The notes under the pieces: model-generated
What the model was told of the DNA's origin: nothing
Database searches by the model: none
What the model saw: the letters and a program-made list of their open reading frames with translations, nothing else
Part shown: piece after piece, positions 61,888 through 64,000 of the stretch
Layout: each line of letters starts with the position of its first letter
Numbering within the stretch: the stretch's first letter is position 1
Translations under genes and position numbers: made by a program
From: Rudanella paleaurantiibacter
Lineage (GTDB): Bacteria > Bacteroidota > Bacteroidia > Cytophagales > Spirosomataceae
DNA length: 64,000 nucleotides
NCBI RefSeq assembly: GCF_009184635.1
Contig: NZ_WELI01000002.1
Coordinates: forward strand, 248,001-312,000
Direction: 5' to 3'

Positions 61888-63132
61888 ATGCATTCCTCTA
61901 CGCTCAATGCTCCCGCTACCTCGCTCCGGCCGCTATTTACCCTACCCGTTTGGGTGGCAGCCCTGGGCTATTTTGTCGACGTATACGACCTGCTGCTGTT
62001 CAATATTGTGCGGGTACCCAGCCTGAAAGACCTCGGCCTCGATGAGCGGGGCGTGTCGCTCATGGGGGGCAGTATCTACAATTATCAACAGGCGGGCTTG
62101 CTCATCGGGGGCATTTTGTGGGGCATTCTGGGCGACAAACGCGGCCGGTTGTCGGTACTGTTCGGTAGTATTCTGACGTACTCACTCGCCAATATTGCCT
62201 GCGGCTTTGTCGAAGACCCAGGCACCTACGCCTGGTTGCGGTTTGTGGCCGGACTGGGCCTGGCCGGTGAGCTGGGCGCGGGCATCACGCTCGTGAGCGA
62301 GATTCTGCCCAAAGAGCTGCGGGGCTACGGCTCGTCGATTGTGGCAAGTGTGGGACTCATGGGGGCCGTAGTCGCTTTTCTGACCGTGCAGTTGTTCGAC
62401 TGGCGCACCACCTATTTCATCGGGGGCGGGCTGGGTTTAGGCTTGCTACTACTGCGGGTGAGCGTGCTCGAATCGGGCATGTACAAACGAATGGTGGAGG
62501 GCGCCACCCGCCGACGGGGCAGCTTCAGCGCGTTTTTTACCGACCGTAATCGGTTTACCCGTTACATGCTGTGCATGGGCATTTCCTTACCAACCTACTT
62601 TGTGATTGGGCTGCTGGCTACGTTTGGCAATGAGTTTGGTAAAGCACTGGGTATTACCGACGAAATTGCCCCCGGCCGGTGTGTCATGTACACCTACATC
62701 GGTATGGTTGTTGGTGATTTATTCAGCGGGTTTCTAAGTCAATGGCTCCGGTCGCGCAAGAAAGCCGTGGGTCTTATGATGGCCCTAACCCTGCTGTTCT
62801 GCCTCGTTTACCTCTACGGTGGCCTTCAGACCGCACAGACCTTCTACCTGGTTTGCCTGGGCATGGGCTTCGGTATTGGCTACATCGCCATGTTTCTGAC
62901 CATCACGGCCGAGAGTTTCGGCACCAACCTACGGGCGACGGCCACCACCTCGGTTGCCAACAATGTGCGGGCCACTACCCTCTTGAGCATTCCGGCGTTT
63001 CAGATGCTTAAACCGCAAATCGGGGTAATCGGAGCCGGGGCCGTAGTGGGTGCCGTGGGTTTTATACTGGCTTTCTGGGCGTTGTCGGCGCTGGAAGAAA
63101 CCTTCGGCAAAAACCTCGACTATACTGAATAG
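61888..63132 (+). CDS. MFS transporter, paralogue 3
   Basis: 414 aa. LGYFVDVYDLLLFNIVRVPSLKDLGL, GDKRGRLSVLFGSILTYSLANIACGFV, FVAGLGLAGELGAGITLVSEILPKE and ESFGTNLRATATTSVANNVRA. Close paralogue of the products at 48268 and 59377. The acidic-residue pattern in helix 1 (FVDVYD) is conserved in all three. Substrate unknown. Confidence 0.93.
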   Translation: MHSSTLNAPATSLRPLFTLPVWVAALGYFVDVYDLLLFNIVRVPSLKDLGLDERGVSLMGGSIYNYQQAGLLIGGILWGILGDKRGRLSVLFGSILTYSLANIACGFVEDPGTYAWLRFVAGLGLAGELGAGITLVSEILPKELRGYGSSIVASVGLMGAVVAFLTVQLFDWRTTYFIGGGLGLGLLLLRVSVLESGMYKRMVEGATRRRGSFSAFFTDRNRFTRYMLCMGISLPTYFVIGLLATFGNEFGKALGITDEIAPGRCVMYTYIGMVVGDLFSGFLSQWLRSRKKAVGLMMALTLLFCLVYLYGGLQTAQTFYLVCLGMGFGIGYIAMFLTITAESFGTNLRATATTSVANNVRATTLLSIPAFQMLKPQIGVIGAGAVVGAVGFILAFWALSALEETFGKNLDYTE

Positions 63133-63149
63133 CCAATGGCTGGATGGTT

Positions 63150-63255
63150 GAATGGATAATGAAAAATGCATAATGGATAATGAGGTTTTTTGTTGATTCT
63201 CAACGCATTCATTATTCATCTACACTGTACATTATTCATTTTTCATTATCCATTC
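63150..63255. repeat. Word-type inverted repeat before the pentapeptide gene
   Basis: GAATGGATAATGAAAAATG (63150-63168) pairs perfectly with its 19-bp complement (63237-63255). Additional ATAATGGATAATG and ATTATTCAT words extend both arms. It fills most of the gap after transporter 3. Confidence 0.88.
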
Positions 63256-63300
63256 TACAATACACATTATCCATTTCAGTCTAACTCAGGATGCACCAGC

Positions 63301-63876
63301 ATGAGCCACGAGATATTCGACACCTGCACCTTTACCAACGAAGACTTCAGCGGCCGCGCACTCGGCCCGGCAGAGTACATTGAATGCACATTTCGGGGCT
63401 GTCAGTTCGTCGAGACGGACCTCCGGCAGGTCGAGTTTGTCGATTGTACGTTTGTGGGCTGTACCTGGTCAGCGGTGAAGCTGAAAGAAGCGGCCCTGAA
63501 ACCGGTTCGGTTTGAGCAATGCGCCCTTATGGGTGTGCATTTCAGCGAAGCGGGCGACTTTCTGTTTGAGGTGGCCTTTGTGAAATGCACCCTCGACTAC
63601 TCCATTTTCTGGGGCAAAAAATTAAAGAAAACCGTTTTTACGGGCTGCTCGCTCAAGAACGTCGACTTTGAAGGAACAGACCTGAGCCTTGCTGTTTTTG
63701 ACGATTGCGACCTGACCAACGCCCATTTTGAACGAACCAACCTCACCAAGGCCGACCTACGCACAGCCCGGCATTACACCATCGACCCGGAAAATAACAC
63801 CCTGACCAAAGCGCAATTTAACCTGGTGGGCGTACCGGGACTGTTGCGAAAATACGGGATCGTAATTCAGGCCTGA
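63301..63876 (+). CDS. Pentapeptide-repeat protein
   Basis: 191 aa. A regular five-residue period with central Leu/Phe and small residues: YIECTFRGCQFVETDLRQVEFVDCTFVGC ... FTGCSLKNVDFEGTDLSLAVFDDCDLTNAHFERTNLTKADL, interrupted once (FLFEVAFVKCTLDYSIFW). This gives a right-handed beta-helix. Size and layout resemble Qnr/McbG-type gyrase-protecting proteins, but many pentapeptide proteins have other or unknown roles. ATG 63301 chosen; upstream frame runs through the inverted repeat. Confidence 0.92.
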   Translation: MSHEIFDTCTFTNEDFSGRALGPAEYIECTFRGCQFVETDLRQVEFVDCTFVGCTWSAVKLKEAALKPVRFEQCALMGVHFSEAGDFLFEVAFVKCTLDYSIFWGKKLKKTVFTGCSLKNVDFEGTDLSLAVFDDCDLTNAHFERTNLTKADLRTARHYTIDPENNTLTKAQFNLVGVPGLLRKYGIVIQA

Positions 63877-64000
63877 GCGCCTGAGCTAGTCCACTGTATA
63901 AAAATAGGGGTAGATACTATATAAATTAGCCTATTTATTCAGAACAAGTTCATATTTTGGAGCGTTTAAGTCTCCCCATGCCCTATGTCGACCGCCAACT
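63877..64000. other. Right-edge intergenic sequence
   Basis: AT-rich. An ATG at 63978 could start the next plus-strand gene (only seven codons visible); a TATTTTG sequence precedes it. Too short to judge. Confidence 0.3.

Overview
The window reads as a chromosomal segment of a GC-rich member of the Bacteroidota, most likely order Cytophagales, family Spirosomaceae or a close relative; the family is my inference. Support: a SusC/SusD pair behind an ECF sigma factor and a FecR anti-sigma factor, TAnnTTTG -7 promoter boxes instead of E. coli-type promoters, almost no Shine-Dalgarno sequences, a fused aspartokinase-homoserine dehydrogenase, and zinc-free ribosomal protein L31. I saw no rRNA, tRNA, prophage or CRISPR array.

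Layout. 1-1836: 5' part of a secreted glucose/sorbosone dehydrogenase-like protein with a PKD domain (minus strand, runs off the left edge). 2285-9212: dnaX, a secreted helical-repeat protein, an M16 peptidase, ispF, a secreted amidohydrolase and a rhodanese-thioredoxin fusion. 9213-13902: a palindromic repeat cluster, a dipeptide-epimerase-like enzyme, a nested palindrome, a small membrane protein, a ceramidase-like hydrolase and murI. 14085-21540: thrA, a 3-methyladenine glycosylase, a GNAT acetyltransferase, recA, a lipoprotein and gltA. 21743-26031 (minus): mreB-mreC-mreD followed by a membrane protein and a secreted amidohydrolase. 26362-27175: an AT-rich Panacea-type toxin-antitoxin pair. 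27436-38486: nrdA, rpmE, an Ig-like secreted protein, a thioredoxin-fold protein, an SDR, a fructosamine-kinase-like protein, anmK, lhgO, Uma2 and NUDIX genes. 38497-39265: a frameshifted REP-associated Y1 transposase beside six REP-like palindromes, one of which supplies the end of the neighbouring sodium:solute symporter. 41083-44630 (minus): nadC-nadA-nadB for NAD synthesis from aspartate. 44731-47096: a Gfo/Idh oxidoreductase, endonuclease V and a membrane protein. 47280-63132: a carbohydrate-type region with a sigma/FecR/SusC/SusD set, an FAD oxidoreductase, an exported TIM-barrel isomerase, an endonuclease/phosphatase lipoprotein, a NIPSNAP protein and three paralogous MFS transporters. 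63301-63876: a pentapeptide-repeat protein.

The most unusual material is in the non-coding DNA and in dnaX. (1) dnaX carries an uninterrupted A10 tract at the end of its ATPase core with close stop codons in both other frames, as expected if slippage makes a short gamma form. (2) Eight spacers each hold an inverted repeat built from short repeated words, the words differing between loci; several arms run into stop codons or abut start codons. (3) Three palindromic repeat families are present (REP-like with a shared ATTGGTAG tail; alternating 15-bp palindromes at two loci 51 kb apart; a compound inverted repeat after endonuclease V). (4) Several genes have a TAnnTTTG box 3-5 nt before the start codon, which suggests leaderless mRNAs.
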